A stretch of 64,000 nt of DNA from an uncultured Oscillospiraceae bacterium. Lineage in GTDB: Bacteria > Bacillota > Clostridia > Oscillospirales > Ruminococcaceae. The notes under the pieces are model-generated. The model did not search any database and was not told where the DNA came from. It was given only the letters and a program-made list of their open reading frames with translations. Of the stretch, positions 23,666-31,628 are shown one piece after another. The stretch spans positions 186,001 through 250,000 of the forward strand of contig CAKSIT010000001.1 in NCBI GenBank assembly GCA_934462925.1. Direction: 5' to 3'. The first letter of the stretch is position 1; every line of letters begins with the position of its first letter. The position numbers were made by a program, and so were the translations under genes.

Positions 23666-24895
23666 ATGAACTACGTTATCATAGGCAACAGCGCGGCAGC
23701 TGTCGGCGCTGTGGAGGGCATTCGCAGCATAGACAGGGACGGCAGGATAACCGTTATATCCGACGAGAAGTACCGCACCTATTCCCGCCCGCTTATTTCC
23801 TACTGGCTTATGGGGCGCGTTGCGGACGACAAGATATACTACCGCGGCGAGGACTTCTACGAGAACAACGGCGTTGAAACAATGCTGGGCAGGCGCGCGG
23901 TTAAGATAGACCCCGCAAAGAAGCTTGTAACGCTCGACGACGGCGCGCAGATACCCTACGACAAGCTGCTGAACGCCACAGGCTCAAAGCCGTTCGTGCC
24001 GCCCATGAAGGGGCTTGACAAGGTGAAGTACAGCACCTTTATGAGCCTTGACAGCGCAAAGGAGATAAAAGCGCAGCTGCGCGAGGGAATGAACGTGCTG
24101 ATAATCGGCGCGGGCCTTATCGGGCTTAAGGCCGCCGAGGCGCTCGACGGCTGCGGCGTTGGCATAACGGTAGTTGACATGGCGGACAGGATACTCCCCT
24201 CGATACTCGACGAGAGGGCTGCCGCGAAAATGCAGCGCCACATCGAAAGCCGCGGCGTGCGCTTCAAGCTTGGCACAAGCGCGCAGGAGCTTTCAGAGCA
24301 TTCCGCGCTGCTTACGAACGGCGAAACGGTAGACTTCGACCTGCTGATAGTAGCCGTAGGCGTCCGCCCGAACACCGAGCTTATAGCCGAGGCGGGCGGA
24401 AAGGTGGAGCGCGGCATAATCTGCGACGATACGCAGCGCACCACGCTTAACGACGTTTACGCCGCGGGCGACTGCACCGTAAGCCACGACGTTTCAAGCG
24501 GCGCCGACAAAATTCTGGCGCTTCTCCCCAACGCCTATATGCAGGGCGAGGTAGCGGGCAAGAACATGGCGGGCGGCGAGGCGCGCTATGAAAAGGCGAT
24601 ACCGATGAACGCGATAGGCTTCTTCGGGCTTCACATAATCTCCGCAGGCAGCTACGACGGCGAGGAATATGTCGAGGAAACGGAGAATACCTATAAGAAG
24701 CTGGTGTTCAAAAACGGCGTTCTGCGCGGCTATATTCTTATGGGCGACGTTGCCCGCGCGGGCATCTACACCTCGCTTATAAAGGAGAAAATAAGCACGG
24801 CTGACGTTGATATCGGGCTTCTTAAGGACAAGCCGCAGCTGCTTATGTTCGGCAAGGCGGCGCGCGAGGAAAAGCTGGGAGGCAGGGTAAGATGA
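23666..24895 (+). CDS. NAD(P)H-dependent flavoprotein subunit of glutamate synthase
   Basis: The 409-aa protein is read from ATG 23666. A TTG at 23642 is also in frame but lies inside the previous gene. It is a class-I pyridine nucleotide-disulfide type oxidoreductase, with FAD motif IIGNSAAAVGAVEGIR, NAD(P) motif IIGAGLIGLKAAEAL and FAD-ribityl motif DVYAAGDCT. There is no redox CxxxxC, so it is of the ferredoxin- or nitrite-reductase-like class. It likely feeds NAD(P)H electrons into the neighbouring Fe-S subunit. It overlaps the next gene by 4 bp. Confidence 0.85.
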   Translation: MNYVIIGNSAAAVGAVEGIRSIDRDGRITVISDEKYRTYSRPLISYWLMGRVADDKIYYRGEDFYENNGVETMLGRRAVKIDPAKKLVTLDDGAQIPYDKLLNATGSKPFVPPMKGLDKVKYSTFMSLDSAKEIKAQLREGMNVLIIGAGLIGLKAAEALDGCGVGITVVDMADRILPSILDERAAAKMQRHIESRGVRFKLGTSAQELSEHSALLTNGETVDFDLLIVAVGVRPNTELIAEAGGKVERGIICDDTQRTTLNDVYAAGDCTVSHDVSSGADKILALLPNAYMQGEVAGKNMAGGEARYEKAIPMNAIGFFGLHIISAGSYDGEEYVEETENTYKKLVFKNGVLRGYILMGDVARAGIYTSLIKEKISTADVDIGLLKDKPQLLMFGKAAREEKLGGRVR

Positions 24896-25611
24896 AGATA
24901 GACAGCAGAAATATGCAGTACGCCGAGCTTAACAGGCTCGTAAGGGACAGCCGCGACGACAAGCTCACGCTCGACAACGTTCTCGGCCAGCGCTATATCG
25001 GCGCGGGAACTTCGGGCAAGGAAATCATCATCAACGGCACGCCCGGCAACGCCCTCGGCGCGTATCTCAACGGCTCAAAGCTTATCGTCCACGGCAACGC
25101 GCAGGACGCTATCGGCGACACCATGAACGGCGGCGCAATTATCGTTCACGGCAACTGCGGCGACACCACGGGCTACGCAATGCGCTCGGGCGAGATATAC
25201 GTTGAGAAAAACGCGGGCTACCGCGTCGGCATTCACATGAAAAGCTACAAGGAGCTTTTCCCGACGATAGTTATAGGCGGCAGGGTAGGCGACTTCCTCG
25301 GCGAGTATCAGGCGGGCGGAATTATTATAGTCCTCGGCATAGGCACGGAGGGCTGCCCCGTAGGGCATTTCTGCGGTACGGGAATGCACGGCGGCGAGAT
25401 GTTTATAAGAAGCGACACAGCGCCCGCGGGGCTTCCCGTGCAGGTGTGCTGCTCGCAGGCGACCGAGGAGGACAAGGAGAGCATACGCCGCTATATAGAG
25501 CGCTTTGTAAAGCATTTCGGCGGCAACGTCGAGGAGCTTCTGAGCGGGCGGTTCTTCAAGCTCACGCCAAATTCAGCTTCGCCGTATAAGCAGCTGTATG
25601 TCAACAATTGA
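24892..25611 (+). CDS. glutamate synthase GXGXG (structural beta-helix) subunit
   Basis: This 239-aa protein is the C-terminal GXGXG domain of the large subunit, here separately encoded. Repeated strands carry the Gly pattern: NGTPGNALGAYLNGSKLIVH, GNAQDAIGDTMNGGAIIVHG, GNCGDTTGYAMRSGEIYVEK. Cysteines in GTEGCPVGHFCGTGMHGGEM are kept. The right-handed beta-helix bridges the amidotransferase and synthase parts. The ATG overlaps the stop of the flavoprotein gene, so translation is coupled. It completes a five-gene split glutamate synthase. Confidence 0.92.
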   Translation: MKIDSRNMQYAELNRLVRDSRDDKLTLDNVLGQRYIGAGTSGKEIIINGTPGNALGAYLNGSKLIVHGNAQDAIGDTMNGGAIIVHGNCGDTTGYAMRSGEIYVEKNAGYRVGIHMKSYKELFPTIVIGGRVGDFLGEYQAGGIIIVLGIGTEGCPVGHFCGTGMHGGEMFIRSDTAPAGLPVQVCCSQATEEDKESIRRYIERFVKHFGGNVEELLSGRFFKLTPNSASPYKQLYVNN

Positions 25612-25642
25612 TACCGAGAGATATATAATTATGTGTAGAAGC

Positions 25643-25668
25643 GCCCCCGCTGCGTAAACAACGGGGGC
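25643..25668 (+). promoter_or_regulatory. hairpin between glutamate synthase and the ANTAR gene
   Basis: GCCCCCG, 12-nt loop, CGGGGGC, followed by an A-rich unstructured stretch and no U tract. It may mark partial termination, mRNA processing, or a control point for the downstream regulator. Confidence 0.45.
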
Positions 25669-25717
25669 ATAAACAAAAACAAAAACGCGCGCGGCACAGC
25701 AAACGGAGGGGAACTGT

Positions 25718-26290
25718 ATGAGGATATTCATCAACGCCAAGACCGAGGAGCTTTGCGCGGGTATCGCTGCGGCTCTTGACGACGCGGGAGCGGAGCTTAC
25801 CCTGTGCTGCACCGACGAGCAGGCGGCGCAGGAAGATTTAAGCGGCTACGAGGCGGTCATCATCTCAACGCCGCTGCGCAGCGAGTTCGGGCTGAACTAC
25901 GTTGCTGAGGTTGCAAAGCGCACCAACGCCGCGCTCATAGTGCTTGCCAAGGCGGACATTGCGGACGACGTGCAGAACCGCATAAAATTCACGGGCGCGT
26001 TCGTGCTTGCAAGGCCGTTTACCAAAAGCGCGCTTTCGCAGACCCTGCGCGTGGCAAGGCTCGCCAAGGAGAGCATTTCGCGCCTTGAGGAGGAAAAGAC
26101 CCGCCTGTCCCGCCAGCTTGACGACGTTAAGGCGATAGACCGCGCCAAGTGCTGCCTTATCGAGTACCTTAACCTTACGGAAAATCAGGCGCACCGTCAC
26201 ATTCAAAAGCTCGCAATGGACACGCGCCGTCCCCAGCGCGAGGTCGCGGAGGATATCCTGCGCACCTACAGCGGCATGACTAATGTGTAA
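25718..26290 (+). CDS. ANTAR-domain RNA-binding antiterminator with pseudo-receiver
   Basis: The 190-aa protein has an N-terminal receiver-like fold (1-115) without the usual phosphoacceptor Asp: the strand reads AVIISTPLRSEF where DxxMP would be. A coiled linker (SRLEEEKTRLSRQLDD) and a C-terminal ANTAR three-helix domain (AIDRAKCCLIEYLNLTENQA, MDTRRPQREVAEDIL) follow. ANTAR proteins bind paired RNA hairpins and prevent termination. In clostridia, NitR-type members control glutamate synthase and glutamine synthetase genes. Location after the glutamate synthase genes, plus terminators in their leader, suggests the same here. A 159-bp MITE begins 2 bp after its stop codon. Confidence 0.85.
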   Translation: MRIFINAKTEELCAGIAAALDDAGAELTLCCTDEQAAQEDLSGYEAVIISTPLRSEFGLNYVAEVAKRTNAALIVLAKADIADDVQNRIKFTGAFVLARPFTKSALSQTLRVARLAKESISRLEEEKTRLSRQLDDVKAIDRAKCCLIEYLNLTENQAHRHIQKLAMDTRRPQREVAEDILRTYSGMTNV

Positions 26291-26291
26291 A

Positions 26292-26450
26292 GGTCACCTC
26301 TAAAAACCTTGTTTGAGTGAAAATGTGTATAGCACACCGACTGCTTCTTCAAACCTCCTCGTAAGGCATACAGCCTTACTTCGTCGGCTTTCATCGCATT
26401 CGGCGCACTCTACCCATTTTCCCTTTTCAAACCGGTTTTTAGATGTGCCC
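26292..26450. mobile_element. 159-bp MITE-like element, copy 1
   Basis: The ends are inverted: GGTCACCTCTAAAAACC at the left against the complement of GGTTTTTAGATGTGCCC at the right, continuing as TTGTTTGAGTGAAAATG against CATTTTCCCTTTTCAAA. The centre holds the hairpin GTAAGGC-ATACA-GCCTTAC. A 4-bp direct repeat TAAA flanks it (26288-26291 and 26451-26454). It is non-coding and inserted exactly behind the ANTAR stop codon. It is nearly identical to the copy at 30836. Confidence 0.88.
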
Positions 26451-26465
26451 TAAATAAAATAGCGA

Positions 26466-26494
26466 CCCGCGGAACGCTTTGTTCCGCGGGTTTT
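26466..26494. terminator. bidirectional terminator-like hairpin
   Basis: CCCGCGGAAC, loop GCTTT, GTTCCGCGGG, with TTTT on the plus side and a TATTTTATTT tract on the minus side. It can end both the glutamate synthase/ANTAR transcript and the lipoprotein transcript. Confidence 0.75.
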
Positions 26495-26499
26495 GCCGT

Positions 26500-27279
26500 T
26501 TATACCGTAAACTCCGCCGAGCCGAACTCGGTGCGCAGCCTGTAAAGCCCCTCGGGCAGCTCCCCGTAGAACCCGCTGAAATCGTAGGTTTCCTCAACCG
26601 TTTCGCCTGCGGGAACAATGCACGCTATGCTGATGAAGCTCATAACGTTCGCGGGCGGAATGCCGTACCACTCGCCGTCAATGCACGCTTCAAGCGTAAA
26701 TGCAAGCCCGTAGGCGTCTTCCGCGTCCGTGGTGTTCGCGATTTCCGCCTGCACAGTACCGTCCGCAATGTCCTTTATCGTAAGCGTAAGCGGGGACTTT
26801 GCAGGCTCTTTCGCCTTTTCAAGGCAGGCGGTATCCCATTTGCCGTCCTTTAGCGCAAGATAGCGTATATTTGGCAGCGCGTAAAGCGGTATCACGCTGC
26901 TGTCCTCCCAGTCAAGCCCCTCGGTGAGCGCCGCGATATCCGCCTTTACCGCGTACCGCGCGCCGTCGGGCGTTATCCACACGCCGTCCTGCCACAGCCC
27001 GCTCACGTCGCCCTCGCCCGTGCCAATGCTGAACGCGTAGATATCCCCCGAAAGCTCGCCCGCCGCCGTCGCCTTTGCGGGCAGGCTGTTGAGCGCGTTA
27101 AGCAGCTGCTGCTCCTGTTCCTGCGAGAAAAGCACGCTCATGCGGCACTCGCTGCCGTCGTACTTAAACATGGTAAGCGCGCCGCTTGACGGGTCGCCGT
27201 CCGCAAGGAACTGTCCCTTTCCCGCGCACCCCGTAAGAAGCGCCGCTGCCGCCGCGGCAAAAATAAGCGATTTTTTCAT
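26500..27279 (-). CDS. lipoprotein with C-terminal Ig-like domain
   Basis: The 259-aa protein starts with a lipoprotein signal peptide MKKSLIFAAAAAALLTGCAG, where the lipobox LTGC puts the lipidated Cys at residue 18. Residues 20-160 are a mixed alpha/beta domain of unknown role. Residues 165-259 (PLTLTIKDIADGTVQAEIAN, VPAGETVEETYDFSGFYGEL) look like the immunoglobulin-like domain common in surface proteins of gut Firmicutes. It is expected on the outer face of the membrane. It is monocistronic. Ligand unknown. Confidence 0.75.
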   Translation of the reverse strand: MKKSLIFAAAAAALLTGCAGKGQFLADGDPSSGALTMFKYDGSECRMSVLFSQEQEQQLLNALNSLPAKATAAGELSGDIYAFSIGTGEGDVSGLWQDGVWITPDGARYAVKADIAALTEGLDWEDSSVIPLYALPNIRYLALKDGKWDTACLEKAKEPAKSPLTLTIKDIADGTVQAEIANTTDAEDAYGLAFTLEACIDGEWYGIPPANVMSFISIACIVPAGETVEETYDFSGFYGELPEGLYRLRTEFGSAEFTV

Positions 27280-27352
27280 GTTATCCGTCCTTTCATGGCG
27301 TCCGCCCTTTTACAATAATACCGCGCACCCCGTAAAAAGGTTGCGTTTTCTG

Positions 27353-27381
27353 TTGACTGCTCCGCGCGGATATGTTACAAT
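27353..27381 (+). promoter_or_regulatory. sigma-A promoter of the nitrilase-family gene
   Basis: TTGACT, 17 bp, TACAAT, just before the ACAGGAGG ribosome binding site, so the leader is very short. Confidence 0.75.
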
Positions 27382-27405
27382 AGTATCATGACAGGAGGTA
27401 ACGCT

Positions 27406-28275
27406 ATGAACGTAACAACAGCGCTAATGCAGCTTTTGCCCGAGGCGGACGTGCGCGGCTGCCTGCGCAAGGGCGTGGAATACTGCGAGCGCGCAAAGGC
27501 GCTCGGCGCGGATATTGCGCTTTTCCCCGAGATGTGGAGCTGCGGCTACAGCATACCGCAGGATATTAACGAGCTTAAGGCGCTCGCCGTGCCGCACGGC
27601 GGCGAGTATATGCGGGGCTTCTCGCGCGCGGCGAAGCAGCTTGGCATGGCGATAGCCGTGAGCGCGCTCATGCAGGCAGAGCCGCTGCCGCTCAACACCG
27701 TCACGCTTTTCGACCGCTGCGGCGAGGAGCTTTTCACCTATGCCAAGGTGCATACCTGCGACTTTGGCTACGAGCGCGTACTCGGCAGGGGGAGCGGCTT
27801 TTACACCGCGCCGCTCGACACGGGGCGCGGCGTTGTGCAGGTGGGCGCTATGATATGCTACGACAGGGAGTTCCCCGAAAGCGCGCGGCTGCTCATGCTA
27901 AAGGGCGCGGAGCTTATCCTCGTCCCCAACGCCTGCCCTATGGAGATAAACCGCATTTCGCAGCTGCGCGCCCGCGCCTATGAAAACATGGTGGGCATAG
28001 CCACCGCGAATTATCCGTTCGGCAAGCCCGACTGCAACGGGCATTCCACTGCGTTTGACGGCATGGCGTACCTTGACGGCAGGAGCAGGGACACGCTTGT
28101 CGTTGAAGCGGGCGAGGGCGAGGGGATATACCTTGCCGAGTTCCCGCTTGACCAAATGCGGCGCTACCGCGAAAGCGAGGTACACGGCAACGCCTACCGC
28201 CGCCCCGAGCTGTACGGCGGGCTTATTGCGCGCGAGATAGCCCCGCCGTTCATTCGCGCCGACCGCAGGGAATAA
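27406..28275 (+). CDS. carbon-nitrogen hydrolase (nitrilase superfamily)
   Basis: The ATG at 27406 is chosen because AGGAGG (27393-27398) sits inside any longer form. The 289-aa protein has the Glu-Lys-Cys triad of the superfamily: Glu in ADIALFPEMWSCGY, Lys in FTYAKVHTCDF, Cys in GAMICYDREFPESARLL. This class hydrolyses non-peptide C-N bonds such as omega-amides, N-carbamoyl amines or carbamoyl amino acids. The substrate cannot be read from sequence. It could be relevant to the nearby nitrogen metabolism genes or, speculatively, to the polyamine operon, where N-carbamoylputrescine hydrolase would be useful. Confidence 0.85.
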   Translation: MNVTTALMQLLPEADVRGCLRKGVEYCERAKALGADIALFPEMWSCGYSIPQDINELKALAVPHGGEYMRGFSRAAKQLGMAIAVSALMQAEPLPLNTVTLFDRCGEELFTYAKVHTCDFGYERVLGRGSGFYTAPLDTGRGVVQVGAMICYDREFPESARLLMLKGAELILVPNACPMEINRISQLRARAYENMVGIATANYPFGKPDCNGHSTAFDGMAYLDGRSRDTLVVEAGEGEGIYLAEFPLDQMRRYRESEVHGNAYRRPELYGGLIAREIAPPFIRADRRE

Positions 28276-28279
28276 AACG

Positions 28280-28312
28280 AAAGGGACTGCTTCATGCAGC
28301 CCCTTTATTTTA
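28280..28312. terminator. bidirectional terminator between convergent genes
   Basis: AAAGGG-A-CTGC, loop TTCAT, GCAG-C-CCCTTT, then ATTTTAT. It also overlaps the stop codon of the convergent SdpI-like gene, and the minus-strand side reads TTTCGTTTTATT. Confidence 0.75.
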
Positions 28313-28687
28313 TGTACGCGGCGTACCGTCGCTGTTGAAGAACTTTCTGAGCGTATGCTCCGTCATGATTATTGCGGCGATAAACACGAACGACTGTAAG
28401 ACCACCACGCCCACCATGCAAAGCGCGCCCGTGTCCTCGTCGGGTTTTATGATAAGCCCCGCCGTGCCTGCCGCTATCGACAGCACGAGCGTGGGCGGCG
28501 CGAGAATGAGCAGATTTTTCCCGCATACGACCTGCGCCATGTCCCATGCCGCCCTGCTTTTAAGCGTCATCTGCGTGTGGTAGCCCACCGACCCGAACTC
28601 GGGCGGGTTAAACCTGAACCACAATCCTGTTATCAGCATGAGTATCGGGGTGAGCAGCTCGCAAATAAAATAAATGATGTCAGTCAT
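28310..28687 (-). CDS. SdpI/YhfL-family membrane protein
   Basis: This 125-aa protein has three to four hydrophobic segments (about 5-25, 58-85, 90-110). The signature [20 protein letters not shown], followed by WDMAQ, matches the SdpI motif (GyRT...S...aW..a). SdpI of Bacillus subtilis gives immunity to the SDP cannibalism peptide and signals to its repressor. Many homologues have unknown roles. Here it is the last gene of an operon with a ribbon-helix-helix regulator whose 3' end it overlaps by 8 bp. No toxin gene is recognised next to it. Confidence 0.75.
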   Translation of the reverse strand: MTDIIYFICELLTPILMLITGLWFRFNPPEFGSVGYHTQMTLKSRAAWDMAQVVCGKNLLILAPPTLVLSIAAGTAGLIIKPDEDTGALCMVGVVVLQSFVFIAAIIMTEHTLRKFFNSDGTPRT

Positions 28688-28871
28688 CTTTGTCCTCCTG
28701 TGAACCCTGCTTTTTGCGGCGCTTAACGCATTCCGTCAGCAGGTATTCTATCTGTCCGTTCACGCTGCGGAAGTCGTCCTCCGCCCACCGCATAAGCTCG
28801 TTGTAAAGCGAAGCGGAAAGCCGCAGGGGTATCTGCTTCTTTTCCTTTTTCTCGCTCTTTTCGTCCGCCAT
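28680..28871 (-). CDS. ribbon-helix-helix (Arc-like) DNA-binding protein
   Basis: In this 63-aa protein a lysine-rich lead is followed by [20 protein letters not shown], a beta strand plus helix, and [20 protein letters not shown], the second helix, as in the Arc/MetJ superfamily. Such proteins bind tandem short repeats as dimers of dimers. A pair of 11-bp-spaced repeats at the promoter of its own operon (30702-30723) is a natural target. GAGGTGA precedes the start. Confidence 0.8.
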   Translation of the reverse strand: MADEKSEKKEKKQIPLRLSASLYNELMRWAEDDFRSVNGQIEYLLTECVKRRKKQGSQEDKDD

Positions 28872-28890
28872 TCCGCTTCACCTCACGCTT

Positions 28891-29685
28891 TCAGGCGTGC
28901 GCCCGCTGCTTCATTTTTTTGTAGAGTATAACCGCCCATACAGCCGCCGCTGCCGCCACCGCCGCCATAAGCGCCTCGCCCGCCCAGAGCGGTATTATTG
29001 CCTGCTGGTAAAGCGCCGCGGGCGTATCCATAGCCGCGTGCATAAGCACCGCCGCAGGGTAGAGCCACAGCCTGCCATTTGTGCGCGCGCTTTCAAACAC
29101 AAGCACCGAAAGCGAGATATGCAGCGTCATTGCGATAACGCGCTCGATAAGCGTCGCCGCAGTCGTCGCGAGCGTACACTGCGTATAGCCCTCTATCTGC
29201 GCCAGCACCGCCGACTTTATCTGCTCAGAGCCCTGCGAGCTCATCTCCGCGAACGCCTCCGCGCCCATGCTGCCGCACATCGCCGCGATAACGAGCGCGG
29301 AAAGCGACGCCGTGCCGCATAAGAACAGCCACTCAAACCCGCCGTGGCCAAGCCCGTACATTATTGCGGTCTGTGGCGCGGTCTTTCTGCGCAGTATCGT
29401 CTTAAAGGCTATAAAGCGCCCCGTTTCCTCAAATATTCCCGCCGCAAGCGCGCCGTATATTATCGTAGCCGCGGCGTTGCCGGAAACGAGCGGCAGTACC
29501 GCGGAGTGCAGCAGGGATTCGAGTATCACCACGAACACAAGGAACACGCCCGCGCCCGTGAACGCCGCCGAAAGCGGGGCTTCCTTGCAGCGCAGCTTGT
29601 AAAATATCACCGCGCCCACGGGTATTACCACCGAAAGTATGCCAACGATTATAAAGTGCGCGATAGCCTGTGATGTAAATTCCAT
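28891..29685 (-). CDS. YhfC-family intramembrane metalloprotease-like protein
   Basis: The 264-aa protein has about eight transmembrane segments. It carries the glutamate and histidine signature of the YhfC/CPBP group: GIFEETGRFIAF (EExxR) and YGLGHGGFEWLF (HxxxE-like), plus a late VLMHAAMDTPAAL. CPBP proteases cleave membrane substrates or act in bacteriocin immunity. Substrates of YhfC are not established. It lies 10 bp after the SPFH gene and 19 bp before the RHH gene, in one operon. Confidence 0.8.
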   Translation of the reverse strand: MEFTSQAIAHFIIVGILSVVIPVGAVIFYKLRCKEAPLSAAFTGAGVFLVFVVILESLLHSAVLPLVSGNAAATIIYGALAAGIFEETGRFIAFKTILRRKTAPQTAIMYGLGHGGFEWLFLCGTASLSALVIAAMCGSMGAEAFAEMSSQGSEQIKSAVLAQIEGYTQCTLATTAATLIERVIAMTLHISLSVLVFESARTNGRLWLYPAAVLMHAAMDTPAALYQQAIIPLWAGEALMAAVAAAAAVWAVILYKKMKQRAHA

Positions 29686-29695
29686 AGCCCGCTCC

Positions 29696-30670
29696 TTAAT
29701 AAATAGAACCGCTGTTTACTATGGGCTGCGCGTCCTTGTTGCCGCAAAGCACCACAAGCAGGTTGCTTACCATCTGCGCCTTGCGCTCGTCGTCAAGTTC
29801 CACAATGTTGCTTTCAGAGAGCTTGCTGAGCGCCATCTCTACCATTCCGACAGCGCCGTCCACTATCTTCTGGCGCGCTTCTATTATAGCGGTCGCCTGC
29901 TGGCGCTGAAGCATTGCCGCTGCAATTTCGGGGGAGTACGCAAGGTGAGTTATGCGCGCTTCGATTATCTCAAGCCCCGCGTCCTCAACGCGCGTTTGCA
30001 GTTCCTCGCGCAGCTGACTGCTCACCTCCTGCGAAGAGCCGCGCAGCGACTTCTCGTCGCCCTCGGTGCTGTCGTAGGGGTAGCAGCGCACAACGTCGCG
30101 CAGCGTGCTGTCCGCCTGTATGGACAAAAACTCCATGTAATTGTCAACGTTGAACACGGCCTTTGCGGTGTTCACAACGCGCCATATAACGACTATGCCC
30201 ACGTCTATGGGGTTGCCCAGCTGGTCGTTTATCTTCTGCTTGCCGTTGTTGTGGGTAAGCGTTTTAAGGGAGAGCTTGCTGCGCACCATAGCGCCCGCCG
30301 CCGTGAATATTGCAGCGCCCGCGCCCGTAGCCGCCTGCGGCACAACGGCGCTTGCAAATGGATTCACAAAGAAGAAGCCCTCTTTCTTTATCGTACCCGT
30401 GTACCTGCCGAAAAGCGTAAGCACGATAGCCTCGTTCGGCTTTACAATGCGCAGCCCCTTAAAAGGAAACCACCCGAGCGACAGCCATGTAATGCCCGCG
30501 CCGAGAAGAACCCCGTAAACCGCGCTTCCGTCCGAGTCTATCATCGTTCCCGCATAAATCGTGAGCGCAAGCGCGCCGAGATAGAGCGCCGAGAATATAA
30601 AGAGCGCCGCCCACCCGCTCATCGGGGAAAGCTCCCTTTCCTCGTAGCCTGTCTTTTTTCTTTTGTCCAT
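29696..30670 (-). CDS. SPFH/band-7 domain membrane protein
   Basis: The product is 324 aa from ATG 30670, behind GGAGG. Two membrane segments lie near residues 18-40 and 47-68. The SPFH domain follows ([50 protein letters not shown]). A long helical region comes next ([35 protein letters not shown]). SPFH proteins scaffold membrane microdomains and often partner with membrane proteases. Pairing with a YhfC protease next door fits such a unit. First gene of the operon. Confidence 0.88.
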   Translation of the reverse strand: MDKRKKTGYEERELSPMSGWAALFIFSALYLGALALTIYAGTMIDSDGSAVYGVLLGAGITWLSLGWFPFKGLRIVKPNEAIVLTLFGRYTGTIKKEGFFFVNPFASAVVPQAATGAGAAIFTAAGAMVRSKLSLKTLTHNNGKQKINDQLGNPIDVGIVVIWRVVNTAKAVFNVDNYMEFLSIQADSTLRDVVRCYPYDSTEGDEKSLRGSSQEVSSQLREELQTRVEDAGLEIIEARITHLAYSPEIAAAMLQRQQATAIIEARQKIVDGAVGMVEMALSKLSESNIVELDDERKAQMVSNLLVVLCGNKDAQPIVNSGSIY

Positions 30671-30701
30671 AAATAAAACCTCCCTTTCCGAAACCAAATA
30701 C

Positions 30702-30723
30702 AAAGTGATATCAAAATGATATC
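30702..30723 (-). promoter_or_regulatory. operator-like direct repeats at the SPFH operon start site
   Basis: The minus strand reads GATATCATTTT then GATATCACTTT, two repeats with an 11-bp period, one helical turn. They begin at about +2 relative to the promoter at 30732-30760. Tandem short repeats in phase are the usual target form of ribbon-helix-helix repressors, and the operon encodes one, so autorepression is inferred. Confidence 0.6.
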
Positions 30724-30731
30724 CTGCTAAT

Positions 30732-30760
30732 AGCATACCACATTTTTCACGCCTTGTCAA
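30732..30760 (-). promoter_or_regulatory. sigma-A promoter of the SPFH-YhfC-RHH-SdpI operon
   Basis: The minus strand has TTGACA, 17 bp, TATGCT, with the predicted start near 30725. The rest of 30761-31075 holds the second MITE copy and a short AT-rich stretch. Confidence 0.8.
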
Positions 30761-30835
30761 TAGCCTTTGGTGATTTTTTCGTGAACCGCCTTTTCGCCCT
30801 TGATTTTTCGGGGTAATCGTGATAAAATAAAGTAT

Positions 30836-30994
30836 GGTCACCTCTAAAAACCTTGTTTGAGTGAAAATGTGTATAGCGCACCGACTGCTTCAGAAAACCT
30901 CCTCGTAAGGCATACAGCCTTACTTCGTCGGCTTTCATCGCATTCGGCGCACTCTACCCATTTTCCCTTTTCAAACCGGTTTTTAGAAGTTCCC
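30836..30994. mobile_element. 159-bp MITE-like element, copy 2
   Basis: It has the same length and ends as the copy at 26292, with only a handful of differences (for example CTTCAGAAAACC against CTTCTTCAAACC in the middle). A flanking 4-bp repeat GTAT lies at 30832-30835 and 30995-30998. The right duplication is the first part of GTATAATATAC, a -10-like sequence, so the element sits directly against a possible promoter of the gene at 31076. No transposase is encoded. Confidence 0.88.
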
Positions 30995-31075
30995 GTATAA
31001 TATACTCCCTGCGTAACGTCCGCCCGCTGCGAACGCGCACGCGGAGCGGCATTAACATGGAAAGGTACGCTGTAA

Positions 31076-31627
31076 ATGAAAAAGGACATAAAGCTTGCAA
31101 AGCCCGCCGCGGCTGAACCCGAAAAGGAGCGCTTCTATTTTTTTGTAAAGGACCAGGGCGAGGGCGCTGCGCGCGGCGTGGTTATCGCGCTTAAGATACT
31201 GCTGCTTGTCGGCACGTCTGTATTCGGCATTGCGCTTGGCATTCTCGCGCCGCTTGTTATCATGTTTTCGGGAGATTTCGACCCCGAGGTGGCAAGCTGC
31301 CCCGCAGTCCCCATATGGCTTGCGTCGTCGGTGCTTTACGTTGTGGGAACGGTTATCGTAATGCTCGGGCATTCAAAGACAGCGAGCGCGGTTCACGGCG
31401 TTGCTGCTGTGGGCGTGCTTGTGACGTATTACTTTTATATGCAGCTTTTCGCGGACGTTCCCGACAATAACGGTCCGTCGGGGCTGTATATGCCTATGCT
31501 GTTCCTTACCGTGATAACGGTTATAATAATGCTGCTTATAAACATTCCGAAGTGGGCGGAATCCCGCGCGAAAAAGCTCTATGCAAAAGCCCCGTCCATT
31601 CTCGGCGACGAAAAGGAGGACAAGTGA
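31076..31627 (+). CDS. four-helix integral membrane protein, unknown
   Basis: The 183-aa protein has a charged N-terminus (1-33), then four hydrophobic segments at about 34-64, 77-97, 101-120 and 138-158. The C-terminus is basic/acidic and ends EDK. No motif of a known transporter is seen. The stop at 31627 is 1 bp before the start of the nucleoside phosphorylase gene, so the two are probably co-transcribed and coupled. A MITE lies just upstream and may carry or disrupt the promoter. Confidence 0.7.
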   Translation: MKKDIKLAKPAAAEPEKERFYFFVKDQGEGAARGVVIALKILLLVGTSVFGIALGILAPLVIMFSGDFDPEVASCPAVPIWLASSVLYVVGTVIVMLGHSKTASAVHGVAAVGVLVTYYFYMQLFADVPDNNGPSGLYMPMLFLTVITVIIMLLINIPKWAESRAKKLYAKAPSILGDEKEDK

Positions 31628-31628
31628 C

